Both the position numbers and the translations under genes were made by a program. From Hippophae tibetana (Eukaryota; Streptophyta; Magnoliopsida; Rosales; Elaeagnaceae), in the NCBI GenBank assembly GCA_037013495.1, contig JAZDXN010000030.1, positions 2,170,001-2,234,000 on the forward strand: a stretch of DNA of 64,000 nt. The letters are read 5' to 3'. This document shows positions 39,172 to 53,400 of this stretch, in pieces. Under the pieces are notes generated by a model. It saw nothing but the letters and a program-made list of their open reading frames with translations. It was not told where the DNA came from and did no database searches. Positions within the stretch are counted from its first letter, which is position 1, and every line of letters begins with the position of its first letter.

Positions 39172-41540
39172 ATTAGGAATATGTCTAACAATTCTACAAA
39201 CATAAATACGGATTGCCAAAATTCATAAATTATCTCGATACAAAAATTCCTCGTTTGCATGCAAACATTCAAACAATAAATTTGTATTGTATATAAGATC
39301 TCCAAATATAACTATATTATCTTCTACAAGTTCAATATGATGTGTTACCATTATTCTCCCTACAAACAGCTTCTATATATAGGTTGATATAACTGAAAAT
39401 CATTTTTTTTTCCAACTAATTCAGAGTAAAATAAATTGGTTTAATGTAATTTTCTCTACCAAATGTCTTATTTTGATTTGCACAAATTAAAATATGTTAA
39501 AGTTATATAAAATAAATAAACTCACTTTTACTATTTTATAATAAATGTATTAAAAATGGTATAAATAAATAAATAATACATAACTTTTTTCCTTTATTTG
39601 AAATAAATCATATTAAATAAAATCATATTTAAGTAGATACTATAAATATATATATTAGATTGAATGAAATCATTATTTACCAATTAACAAAAGCTATTAG
39701 TGGTTGAAATATCATACATTCCACATGTATCTTAAAACTAGGAGAAATTGGAAAACCAAGATTAAGAGACCGGGGGATTACCCTTTGTGGTGTCGATATC
39801 CTAGACAAGATCGTGCAATATCCAACAAAATTATGCACGTAATTGTTAAACTTATACAAATAAGAGTAGATTATAATTTATACATACGTAATTTTGGTAT
39901 CATATTATGAGCTAATAAATATTTTACATATTTTGTTAATATTTCTTTGAAGTCTTACTTTTATAATTAGGAATATGTCTAACAATTCTACAAACATCAA
40001 TACGGATTGCCAAAATTCATAAATTATCTCGATACAAAAATTCCTCGTTTGCATGCAAACATTCAAACAATAAATTTGTATTGTGTATAAGATCTCCAAA
40101 TATCACTATATTATCTTCTACAAGTTCAATATGAAGTGTTACCATTATTCTCCCTACAAGAGTCTTCTATATATAGGTTAATATAACTGAAAATAATTTT
40201 TTTTGCCAACTAATTCAGAGTAAAATAAATTGGTTTAATCTTATTTTCTCTACCAAATGTCTTATTTTGTTTTGCAAAAATTAAAATATGTTAAAGTTAT
40301 ATAAAATAAATAAACTCACTTTTACTATTTTATAATAAATGTATAAAAGATGTTATAAATAAATAAATGATACATAAATTTTTTCCTTTATTTGAAATAA
40401 ATCATATTAAATAAAATCATATATAAGTAGATACTATAAATATATATGTTAGATTGAATGAAATCATTATTTACCAATTAAAAAAAGCTATTAGTGGTTG
40501 AAATATCATACATTCCACATGTATCTCAAAAGTAGGAGAAATTGGAAAACCAAGATTAAGAGATAGGGGGATTACCTTTTGTGGTGTCGATACCTTAGAC
40601 ATGATCGTGCAATATCTAACAAAATTATGCACGTAATTGTTAAACTTATACAAATAACAGTAGATTATAGTTTATAGATTAGTAATTTTGGTATCATATT
40701 ATGAGCTAATAAATATTTTACATATTTTGTTAATATTTCTTTGAAGTCTTACTTTTATAATTAGGAATATGTCTAACAATTCTACAAACATAAATACGGA
40801 TTGCCAAAATTCATAAATTATCTCGATACAAAAATTCCTCATTTGCATGCAAACATTCAAACAATAAATTTGTATTGTATATAAGATCTCCAAATATAAC
40901 TATATTATCTTCTACAAGTTCAATATGATGTGTTACCATTATTCTCCCTACAAACAGCTTCTATATATAGGTTGATATAACTAAAAATTATTTTTTTTAC
41001 CAACTAATTCAGAGTAAAATAAATTGGTTTAATGTAATTTTCTCCACCAAATGTCTTATTTTGTTTTGCAAAAATTAAAATATGTTAAAGTTATATAAAA
41101 TAAATAAACTCACTTTTACTATTTTATAATAAATGTATTAAAAATGGTATAAATAAATAAATAATACATAACTTTTTTCCTTTATTTGAAATAAATCATA
41201 TTAAATAAAATCATATATAAGTAGATACTATAAATATATATATATTAGATTGAATGAAATCATTATTTACCAATTAACAAAAGCTATTAGTGGTTGAAAT
41301 ATCATACATTCCACATGTATCTTAACACTAGGAGAAATTGGAAAACCAAGATTAAGAGACAGGGGGATTACCTTTTGTGGTGTCGATACCCTAGACATGA
41401 TCGTGCAATATCTAACAAAATTATGCACGTAATTAGTAAACTTATACAAATAACAGTAGATTATAATTTATAGATTAGTAATTTTGGTATCATATTATGA
41501 GCTAATAAATATTTTACATATTTTGTTAATATTTCTTTGA
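39172..41540. repeat. Five-monomer higher-order unit, copy B (partial, three monomers)
   Basis: Monomers 39677 (H), 40471 (G) and the first third of 41267 (I) match 35704, 36499 and 37295. The copies have diverged a little: gagtatatt at 35892 against gagtagatt, ataatatctcc at 36116 against ataagatctcc, and tgtggggtc at 37405 against tgtggtgtc. The match to copy A fades between about 41547 and 41780, and the next monomer (42061) is of a different class. Confidence 0.72.
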
Positions 41541-42060
41541 AGTCTTACTTTTATGATTAGGAATATGTCTAACAATTCTACAAACATAAATACGGATTGC
41601 CAAAATTCATAAATTATCTCGATACAAAAATTCCTCGTTTGCATGCAAACATTCAAACAATAAATTTGTATTGTATATAAGATCTCCAAATATAACTATA
41701 TTATCTTCTACAAGTTCAATATGATATGTTACCATTATTCTCCCTACAAACAGCTTCTATATATAGGTTGATATAACTGAAAATTATTTTTTTTACCAAC
41801 TAATTCAGAGTAAAATAAATTGGTTTAATGTAATTTTCTCTACCAAATGTCTTATTTTGTTTTGCAAAAATTAAAATATGTTAAAGTTATATAAAATAAA
41901 TAAACTCATTTTTACTATTTTATAATAAATGTATTAAAAATGGTATAAATAAATAAATAATACATAACTTTTTTCCTTTATTTGAAATAAATCATATTAA
42001 ATAAAATCATATATAAGTAGATACTATAAATATATATATTAGATTGAATGAAATCATTAT

Positions 42061-42855
42061 TTTCCAATTAAAAAAAGCTATTAGTGGTTGAAATATCATA
42101 CATTCCACATGTATCTTAAAAGTGTGAGAAATTGGAATACCAAGATTAAGAGACCGGGGGATTACCCTTTGTGGTGTCGATACCCTTGACATGATCGTGC
42201 AATATCCAACAAAATTATGCACGTAATTGTTAAACTTATACAAATAATAGTAGATTATAATTTATACATACGTAATTTTGGTATCATATTATGAGGTAAT
42301 AAATATTTTACATATTTTGTTAATATTTCTTTGAAGTCTTACTTTTATAATTAGGAATATGTCTAACAATTCTACAAACATAAATACGTATTGCCAAAAT
42401 TCATAAATTATCTCGATACAAAAATTCCTCGTTTGCATGCAAACATTCAAACAATAAATTTGTATTGTATATAAGATCTCCAAATATAAGTATATTATCT
42501 TCTACAAGTTCAATATGATGTGTTACCATTATTCTCCCTACAAACAGCTTCTATATATAGGTTGATATAACTGAAAATCATTTTTTTGCCAACTAATTTA
42601 GAGTAAAATAAATTGGTTTAATGTAATTTTCTCTGCCAAATGTCTTATTTTGTTTTGCAAAAATTAAAATATGTTAAAGTTATATAAATTAAATAAACTC
42701 ACTTTTACTATTTTATAATAAATGTATTAAAAATGGTATAAATAAATAAATAATACATAACTTTTTTCCTTTATTTGAAATAAATCATATTAAATAAAAT
42801 CATATATAAGTAGATACTATAAATATATATATATTAGATTGAATGAAATCATTAT
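42061..42855. repeat. Isolated J-type monomer embedded among class I copies
   Basis: This 795-bp copy carries gtgtgagaaattggaatacc, ccggggg, gaggtaataa, acgtattgcc and ataagtata. That combination otherwise occurs only at 49206 and 54767, inside the 7-monomer units. Its phase motif is mutated (tttcc instead of ttacc at 42061-42065). Its second half is nearly the same as that of the class I copies that follow, so it is a likely donor or sister of their tails. It separates the two early class I copies (37295, 41267) from the amplified run. Confidence 0.85.
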
Positions 42856-45800
42856 TTACCAATTAACAAAAGCTATTAGTGGTTGAAATATCATACATTT
42901 CACATGTATCTTAACACTAGGAGAAATTGGAAAACCAAGATTAAGAAACAGGGCGATTACCTTTTGTGGTGTCGATACCCTAGACATGATCGTGCAATAT
43001 CTAACAAAATTATGCACGTAATTAGTAAACTTATACAAATAACAGTAGATTATAATTTATAGATTAGTAATTTTGGTATCATATTATGAGCTAATAAATA
43101 TTTTACATATTTTGTTAATATTTCTTTGAAGTCTTACTTTTATAATTAGGAATATGTCTAACAATTCTACAAACATAAATACGTATTGCCAAAATTCATA
43201 AATTATCTCGATACAAAAATTCCTCGTTTGCATGCAAACATTCAAACAATAAATTTGTATTGTATATAAGATCTCCAAATATAAGTATATTATCTTCTAC
43301 AAGTTCAATATGATGTGTTACCATTATTCTCCCTACAAACAGCTTCTATATATAGGTTGATATAACTGAAAATCATTTTTTTTGCCAACTAATTTAGAGT
43401 AAAATAAATTGGTTTAATGTAATTTTCTCTGCCAAATGTCTTATTTTGTTTTGCAAAAATTAAAATATGTTAAAGTTATATAAATTAAATAAACTCACTT
43501 TTACTATTTTATAATAAATGTATTAAAAATGGTATAAATAAATAAATAATACATAACTTTTTTCCTTTATTTGAAATAAATCATATTAAATAAAATCATA
43601 TATAAGTAGATACTATAAATATATATATATTAGATTGAATGAAATCATTATTTACCAATTAACAAAAGCTATTAGTGGTTGAAATATCATACATTCCACA
43701 TGTATCTTAACACTAGGAGAAATTGGAAAACCAAGATTAAGAGACAGGGGGATTACCTTTTGTGGTGTCGATACCCTAGACATGATCGTGCAATATCTAA
43801 CAAAATTATGCACGTAATTAGTAAACTTATACAAAAAACAGTAGATTATAATTTATAGATTAGTAATTTTGGTATCATATTATGAGCTAATAAATATTTT
43901 ACATATTTTGTTAATATTTCTTTGAAGTCTTACTTTTATAATTAGGAATATGTCTAACAATTCTACAAACATAAATACGTATTGCCAAAATTCATAAATT
44001 ATCTCGATACAAAAATTCCTCGTTTGCATGCAAACATTCAAACAATAAATTTGTATTGTATATAAGATCTCCAAATATAAGTATATTATCTTCTACAAGT
44101 TCAATATGATGTGTTACCATTATTCTCCCTACAAACAGCTTCTATATATAGGTTGATATAATTGAACATCATTTTTTTTGCCAACTAATTTAGAGTAAAA
44201 TAAATTGGTTTAATGTAATTTTCTCTGCCAAATGTCTTATTTTGTTTTGCAAAAATTAAAATATGTTAAAGTTATATAAATTAAATAAACTCACTTTTAC
44301 TATTTTATAATAAATGTATTAAAAATGGTATAAATAAATAAATAATACATAACTTTTTTCCTTTATTTGAAATAAATCATATTAAATAAAATCATATATA
44401 AGTAGATACTATAAATATATATATATTAGATTGAATGAAATCATTATTTACCAATTAACAAAAGCTATTAGTGGTTGAAATATCATACATTCCACATGTA
44501 TCTTAACACTAGGAGAAATTGGAAAACCAAGATTAAGAGACAGGGGGATTACCTTTTGTGGTGTCGATACCCTAGACATGATCGTGCAATATCTAACAAA
44601 ATTATGCACGTAATTAGTAAACTTATACAAAAAACAGTAGATTATAATTTATAGATTAGTAATTTTGGTATCATATTATGAGCTAATAAATATTTTACAT
44701 ATTTTGTTAATATTTCTTTGAAGTCTTACTTTTATAATTAGGAATATGTCTAACAATTCTACAAACATAAATACGTATTGCCAAAATTCATAAATTATCT
44801 CGATACAAAAATTCCTCGTTTGCATGCAAACATTCAAACAATAAATTTGTATTGTATATAAGATCTCCAAATATAAGTATATTATCTTCTACAAGTTCAA
44901 TATGATGTGTTACCATTATTCTCCCTACAAACAGCTTCTATATATAGGTTGATATAACTGAAAATCATTTTTTTTGCCAACTAATTTAGAGTAAAATAAA
45001 TTGGTTTAATGTAATTTTCTCTGCCAAATGTCTTATTTTGTTTTGCAAAAATTAAAATATGTTAAAGTTATATAAATTAAATAAACTCACTTTTACTATT
45101 TTATAATAAATGTATTAAAAATGGTATAAATAAATAAATAATACATAACTTTTTTCCTTTATTTGAAATAAATCATATTAAATAAAATCATATATAAGTA
45201 GATACTATAAATATATATATATTAGATTGAATGAAATCATTATTTACCAATTAACAAAAGCTATTAGTGGTTGAAATATCATACATTCCACATGTATCTT
45301 AACACTAGGAGAAATTGGAAAACCAAGATTAAGAGACAGGGGGATTACCTTTTGTGGTGTCGATACCCTAGACATGATCGTGCAATATCTAACAAAATTA
45401 TGCACGTAATTAGTAAACTTATACAAAAAACAGTAGATTATAATTTATAGATTAGTAATTTTGGTATCATATTATGAGCTAATAAATATTTTACATATTT
45501 TGTTAATATTTCTTTGAAGTCTTACTTTTATAATTAGGAATATGTCTAACAATTCTACAAACATAAATACGTATTGCCAAAATTCATAAATTATCTCGAT
45601 ACAAAAATTCCTCGTTTGCATGCAAACATTCAAACAATAAATTTGTATTGTATATAAGATCACCAAATATAAGTATATTATCTTCTACAAGTTCAATATG
45701 ATGTGTTACCATTATTCTCCCTACAAACAGCTTCTATATATAGGTTGATATAATTGAACATCATTTTTTTTGCCAACTAATTTAGAGTAAAATAAATTGG

Positions 45801-47840
45801 TTTAATGTAATTTTCTCTGCCAAATGTCTTATTTTGTTTTGCAAAAATTAAAATATGTTAAAGTTATATAAATTAAATAAACTCACTTTTACTATTTTAT
45901 AATAAATGTATTAAAAATGGTATAAATAAATAAATAATACATAACTTTTTTCCTTTATTTGAAATAAATCATATTAAATAAAATCATATATAAGTAGATA
46001 CTATAAATATATATATATTAGATTGAATGAAATCATTATTTACCAATTAACAAAAGCTATTAGTGGTTGAAATATCATACATTCCACATGTATCTTAACA
46101 CTAGGAGAAATTGGAAAACCAAGATTAAGAGACAGGGGGATTACCTTTTGTGGTGTCGATACCCTAGACATGATCGTGCAATATCTAACAAAATTATGCA
46201 CGTAATTAGTAAACTTATACAAAAAACAGTAGATTATAATTTATAGATTAGTAATTTTGGTATCATATTATGAGCTAATAAATATTTTACATATTTTGTT
46301 AATATTTCTTTGAAGTCTTACTTTTATAATTAGGAATATGTCTAACAATTCTACAAACATAAATACGTATTGCCAAAATTCATAAATTATCTCGATACAA
46401 AAATTCCTCGTTTGCATGCAAACATTCAAACAATAAATTTGTATTGTATATAAGATCTCCAAATATAAGTATATTATCTTCTACAAGTTCAATATGATGT
46501 GTTACCATTATTCTCCCTACAAACAGCTTCTATATATAGGTTGATATAACTGAAAATCATTTTTTTTACCAACTAATTCAGAGTAAAATAAATTGGTTTA
46601 ATGTAATTTTCTCTACCAAATGTCTTATTTTGTTTTGCAAAAATTAAAATATGTTAAAGTTATATAAATTAAATAAACTCACTTTTACTATTTTATAATA
46701 AATGTATTAAAAATGGTATAAATAAATAAATAATACATAACTTTTTTCCTTTATTTGAAATAAATCATATTAAATAAAATCATATATAAGTAGATACTAT
46801 AAATATATATATATTAGATTGAAAGAAATCATTATTTACCAATTACCAAAAGCTATTAGTGGTTGAAATATCATACATTCCACATGTATCTTAACACTAG
46901 GAGAAATTGGAAAACCAAGATTAAGAGACAGGGGGATTACCTTTTGTGGTGTCGATACCCTAGACATGATCGTGCAATATCTAACAAAATTATGCACGTA
47001 ATTAGTAAACTTATACAAAAAACTGTAGATTATAATTTATAGATTAGTAATTTTGGTATCATATTATGAGCTAATAAATATTTTACATATTTTGTTAATA
47101 TTTCTTTGAAGTCTTACTTTTATAATTAGGAATATGTCTAACAATTCTACAAACATAAATACGTATTGCCAAAATTCATAAATTATCTCGATACAAAAAT
47201 TCCTCGTTTGCATGCAAACATTCAAACAATAAATTTGTATTGTATATAAGATCTCCAAATATAAGTATATTATCTTCTACAAGTTCAATATGATGTGTTA
47301 CCATTATTCTCCCTACAAACAGCTTCTATATATAGGTTGATATAATTGAAAATCATTTTTTTTGCCAACTAATTTAGAGTAAAATAAATTGGTTTAATGT
47401 AATTTTCTCTACCAAATGTCTTATTTTGTTTTGCAAAAATTAAAATATGTTAAAGTTATATAAATTAAATAAACTCACTTTTACTATTTTATAATAAATG
47501 TATTAAAAATGGTATAAATAAATAAATAATACATAACTTTTTTCCTTTATTTGAAATAAAATCATATATAAGTAGATACTATAAATATATATATATTAGA
47601 TTGAATGAAATCATTATTTACCAATTAACAAAAGCTATTAGTGGTTGAAATATCATACATTCCACATGTATCTTAACACTAGGAGAAATTGGAAAACCAA
47701 GATTAAGAGACAGGGGGATTACCTTTTGTGGTGTCGATACCCTAGACATGATCGTGCAATATCTAACAAAATTATGCACGTAATTAGTAAACTTATACAA
47801 AAAACAGTAGATTATAATTTATAGATTAGTAATTTTGGTA
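42856..47840. repeat. Homogeneous run of 796-bp class I monomers
   Basis: Class I monomers start at 42856, 43652, 44448, 45244, 46040, 46836 and 47618, mostly exactly 796 bp apart; the longer (TA)n tract before ttagattg adds 2 bp. Marks are cttaacacta, acaggggg, aattagtaaac, acgtattgcc, ataagtata and, for most, tataaattaaat in place of tataaaataaat. The copies at 43652 and 45244 share ataattgaacatc, while those at 42856 and 44448 have ataactgaaaatc, so part of the run grew as 1592-bp dimers. The copy at 46836 is only 782 bp because of a 14-bp deletion. This is a recent local amplification. Confidence 0.9.
47548..47561. other. Site of a 14-bp deletion between 7-bp direct repeats
   Basis: Other monomers read aaataaa, tcatatt, aaataaa, atcatat here. 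In this copy one aaataaa and the spacer tcatatt are gone, giving gaaataaaatcatat. Loss of exactly one repeat plus the spacer fits replication slippage or single-strand annealing. It is the only monomer in the window shortened by more than a few bases. Confidence 0.85.
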
Positions 47841-50800
47841 TCATATTATGAGCTAATAAATATTTTACATATTTTGTTAATATTTCTTTGAAGTCTTACT
47901 TTTATAATTAGGAATATGTCTAACAATTCTACAAACATAAATACGTATTGCCAAAATTCATAAATTATCTCGATACAAAAATTCCTCGTTTGCGTGCAAA
48001 CATTCAAACAATAAATTTGTATTGTATATAAGATCTCCAAATATAAGTATATTATCTTCTACAAGTTCAATATGATGTGTTACCATTATTCTCCCTACAA
48101 ACAGCTTCTATATATAGGTTGATATAACTGAAAATCATTTTTTTTGCCAACTAATTTAGAGTAAAATAAATTGGTTTAATGTAATTTTCTCTGCCAAATG
48201 TCTTATTTTGTTTTGCAAAAATTAAAATATGTTAAAGTTATATAAAATAAATAAACTCACTTTTACTATTTTATAATAAATGTATTAAAAATGTTATAAA
48301 TAAATAAATAATACATAAATTTTTTCCTTTATTTGAAATAAATCATATTAAATAAAATCATATATAAGTAGATACTATAAATATATATAATAGATTGAAT
48401 GAAATCATTCTTTACGAATTAAAAAAAGCTATTAGGGGTTGAAATATCATACATTCCACATGTATATTAAAAGTAGGAGAAATTGGAAAACCAAGATTAA
48501 GAGACAGGGGGATTACCCTTTGTGGTGTCGATACCCTAGACATGATCGTGCAATATCCAACAAAATTATGCACGTAATTGTTAAACTTATAAAAATAACA
48601 GTAGATTATAATTTATACATACGTAATTTTGGTATCATATTATGAGGTAATAAATATTTTACATATTTTGTAAATATTTCTTTCAAGTCTTACTTTTATA
48701 ATTAGGAATATGTCTAACAATTCTACAAACATAAATACGGATTGCCAAAATTCATAAATTAACTCGATACAAAAATTCCTCGTTTGCATGCAAACATTCA
48801 AACAATAAATTTGTATTGTATATAAGATCTCCAAATATAACTATATTATCTTCTACAAGTTCCATATGATGTGTTACGATTATTCTCCCTATAAACAGCT
48901 TCTATATATAGGTTCATATACCTGAAAATCATTTTTTTTGCCAACTAATTCAGAGTAAAATAAATTGGTTTAATGTAATTTTCTCTACCAAATGTCTTAT
49001 TTTGTTTTGCAAAAATTAAAATATGTTAAAGTTATATAAAATAAATAAACTCACTTTTACTATTTTATAATAAATGTATAAAAAATGTTATAAATAAATA
49101 AATAATACATAAATTTTTTCCTTTATTTGAAATAAATCATATTAAATAAAATTACATATAAGTAGATACTATAAATATATATATTAGATTGAATGAAATC
49201 ATTATTTACCAATTAAAAAAAGCTATTAGTGGTTGAAATATCATACATTCCACATGTATCTTAAAAGTGTGAGAAATTGGAATACCAAGATTAAGAGACC
49301 GGGGGATTACCCTTTGTGGTGTCGATACCCTAGACATGATCGTGCAATATCCAACAAAATTATGCACGTAATTGTTAAACTTATACAAATAACAGTAGAT
49401 TATAATTTATACATACGTAATTTTGGTATCATATTATGAGGTAATAAATATTTTACATATTTTGTTAATATTTCTTTGAAGTCTTACTTTTATAATTAGG
49501 AATATGTCTAACAATTCTACAAACATAAATACGTATTGCCAAAATTCATAAATTATCTCGATACAAAAATTCCTCGTTTGCATGCAAACATTCAAACAAT
49601 AAATTTGTATTGTATATAAGATCTCCAAATATAAGTATATTATCTTCTACAAGTTCAATATGATGTGTTACCATTATTCTCCCTACAAACAGCTTCTATA
49701 TATAGGTTGATATAACTGAAAATCATTTTTTTTGCCAACTAATTTAGAGTAAAATAAATTGGTTTAATGTAATTTTCTCTGCCAAATGTCTTATTTTGTT
49801 TTGCAAAAATTAAAATATGTTAAAGTTATATAAAATAAATAAACTCACTTTTACTATTTTATAATAAATGTATTAAAAATGTTATAAATAAATAAATAAT
49901 ACATAAAGTTTTTCCTTTATTTGAAATAAATCATATTAAATAAAATCATATATAAGTAGATACTATAAATATATATAATAGATTGAATGAAATCATTATT
50001 TACCAATTAAAAAAAGCTATTAGGGGTTGAAATATCATACATTCCACATGTATATTAAAAGTAGGAGAAATTGGAAAACCAAGATTAAGAGACAGGGGGA
50101 TTACCCTTTGTGGTGTCGATACCCTAGACATGATCGTGCAATATCCAACAAAATTATGCACGTAATTGTTAAACTTATAAAAATAACAGTAGATTATAAT
50201 TTATACATACGTAATTTTGGTATCATATTATGAGCTAATAAATATTTTATATATTTTGTAAATATTTCTTTCAAGTCTTACTTTTATAATTAGGAATATG
50301 TCTAACAATTCTACAAACATAAATACGGATTGCCAAAATTCATAAATTAACTCGATACAAAAATTCCTCGTTTGCATGCAAACATTCAAACAATAAATTT
50401 GTATTGTATATAAGATCTCCAAATATAACTATATTATCTTCTACAAGTTCCATATGATGTGTTACCATTATTCTCCCTATAAACAGCTTCTATATATAGG
50501 TTAATATACCTGAAAATCATGTTTTTTGCCAACTAATTCAGAGTAAAATAAATTGGTTTAATGTAATTTTCTCTACCAAATGTCTTATTTTGTTTTGCAA
50601 AAATTAAAATATGTTAAAGTTATATAAAATAAATAAACTGACTTTTACTATTTTATAATAAATGTATAAAAAATGTTATAAATAAATAAATAATACATAA
50701 ATTTTTTCCTTTATTTGAAATAAATCATATTAAATAAAATTACATATAAGTAGATACTATAAATATATATATTAGATTGACTGAAATCATTATTTACCAA

Positions 50801-53400
50801 TTAAAAAAAGCTATTAGTGGTTGAAATATCATACATTCCACATGTATCTCAAAAGTAGGTGAAATTGGAAAACCAAGATTAAGAGACAGGGGAATTACCT
50901 TTTGTGGTGTCGATACCCTAGACATGATCGTGCAATATCCAACAAAATTATGCACGTAATTGTTAAACTTATACAAATAACAGTAGATTATAATTTATAC
51001 ATACGTAATTTTGGTATCATATTATGAGCTAATAAATATTTTACATATTTTGTTAATATTTCTTTGAAGTCTTACTTTTATCATTAGAAATATGTCAAAC
51101 AATTCTACAAACATAAATACGGATTGCCAAAATTCATAAATTATCTCGATACAAAAATTCCTCGTTTGCATGCAAACATTCAAACAATAAATTTGTATTG
51201 TATATAAGATCTCCAAATAATACTATATTATCTTCGACAAGTTCAATATGAAATGTTACCATTATTCTCCCTTCGAACAGCTTCTATATATAGGTTAATA
51301 TAACTGAAAATCATTTTTTTTCGCGAGTAATTCAGAGTAAAATAAATTGGTTTAATGTAATTTTCTCTACCAAATATGTTATTTTGTTTTGCAAAAATTA
51401 AAATATGTTAAAGTTATATAAAATAAATAAAATCACTTTTACTATTTTATAATAAATGTATAAAAAATGTTATAAATAAATAAATAATACATAAATTTTT
51501 TTTCCTTTATTTGAAATAAATAATATTAAATAAAATCATATATAAGTAGATACTATAAATATATATATTAGATTGAATGAAATCATTATTTACCAATTAA
51601 AAAAAGCTATTAGTGGTTGAAATATCATACATTCCACATGTATCTCAAAAGTAGGAGAAATTGGAAAACCAAGATTAAGAGACAAGGGAATTACCTTTTG
51701 TGGTGTCGATACCCCAGACATGATCGTGCAATATCCAAAAATATTATGCACGTAATTGTTAAACTTATACAAATAACAGTAAATTATAATTTATACATAC
51801 GTAATTTCGGTATCATATTATGAGCTAATAAATATTTTAAATATTTTGTTAATATTTCTTTGAAGTCTTACTTTTATAATTAGGAATATGTCTAACAATT
51901 CTACAAACATAAATACGGATTGCCAAAATTCATAAATTATCTCGATACAAAAATTCCTCGTTTGCATGCAAACATTCAAACAATAAATTTGTATTGTATA
52001 TAAGATCTCCAAATATAACTATATTATCTTCTACAAGTTCAATATGATGTGTTACCATTATTCTCCCTACAAACAGCTTCTATATAGAGGTTAATATAAC
52101 TGAAAATCATTTTTTTTGCGAACTAATTCAGAGTAAAATAAATTGGTTTAATGTAATTTTCTCTACCAAATGTGTTATTTTGTTTTACAAAAATTAAAAT
52201 ATGTTAAATTTATATAAAATAAATAAACTCACTTTTACTATTTTATAATAAATGTATTAAAAATGTGATAAATAAATAAATAATACATAAAGTGTTTCCT
52301 TTATGTGAAATAAATCATATTAAATAAAATCATATATAAGTAGATACTATAAATATATATATTAGATTGAATAAAATCATTATTTACCAATTAAAAAAAG
52401 CTATTAGTCGTTGAAATATCATACATTCCACATGTATCTTAAAAGTAGGAGAAATTGGAAAACCAAGATTAAGAGACAAGGGGATTACCCTTTGTGGTGT
52501 CGATACCCAAGACATGATCGTGCAATGTCCAACAAAATTATGCACATAATTGTTAAACTTATAAAAATAACAGAAGATTATAATTTATACATACGTAATT
52601 TTGGTATCATATTATGAGCTAATAAATATTTTACATATTTTTTTTAATATTTCTTTGAAGTCTTACTTTTATAATTAGGAATATATCTAACAATTCTACA
52701 AACATAAATACGGATTACCAAAATTCATAAATTAACTCGATACAAAAATTTCTCATTTGCATGCAAACATTCAAACAATAAATTTGTATTGTATATAAGA
52801 TCTCCAAATATAACTATATTATCTTCTACAAGTTCAATATGATGTGTTACCATTATTCTCCCTACAAACAGCTTCTATATATAGGTTAATATAACTGAAA
52901 ATCAATTTTTTTTGCCAACTAAATGAGAGTAAAATAAATTGGTTTAATGTAATTTTCTCTACCAAATGTCTTATTTTGTTTTGCAAAAATTAAAATATGT
53001 TAAAGTTATATAAAATAAATAAACTCACTTTTACTAGTTTATAATAAATGTATAAAAAATGTTATAAATAAATAAATAATACATAAAGTTTTTCCATTAT
53101 TTGAAATAAATCATTTTAAATAAAATCAGATATAAGTAGATACTATAAATATATATATTAGATTAAATTAAATCATTATTTACCAATTAAAAAAAGCTAT
53201 TAGTGTTTGAAATATCATACATTCCACATGTATCTTAAAAGTAGGAGAAATTGGAGAACCAAGATTAAGAGATAGGGGGATTACCCTTTGTGGTGTCGAT
53301 ATCCTAGACATGATCGTGCAATATCCAACAAAATTATGCACGTAAATGTTAAACTTATACAAATAAAGTAGATTATAATTTATACATACGTAATTTTGGT
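47841..53400. repeat. Seven-monomer higher-order unit, copy 1 (5561 bp)
   Basis: From the second half of the monomer at 47618 through monomers 48412, 49206, 50000, 50794, 51590, 52384 and the first part of 53180, the sequence is repeated at an offset of 5561 bp. Shared rare variants include ttgactgaaatc (50778 and 56339), ttcgcgagtaattc (51319 and 56880), aagtgtttcctttatgtg (52300 and 57861), ttttttttaatattt (52638 and 58199) and caaataaagtag (53360 and 58921). The left boundary lies in the monomer at 47618, where its tail matches that of 53180. Confidence 0.88.

Noticed and set aside
42007-42243. Longer 78-codon frame unique to one monomer
   Set aside because: It is the 60-codon frame running on because the phase motif changed from ttacc to tttcc at 42063. 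It is a chance read-through, not a distinct gene.
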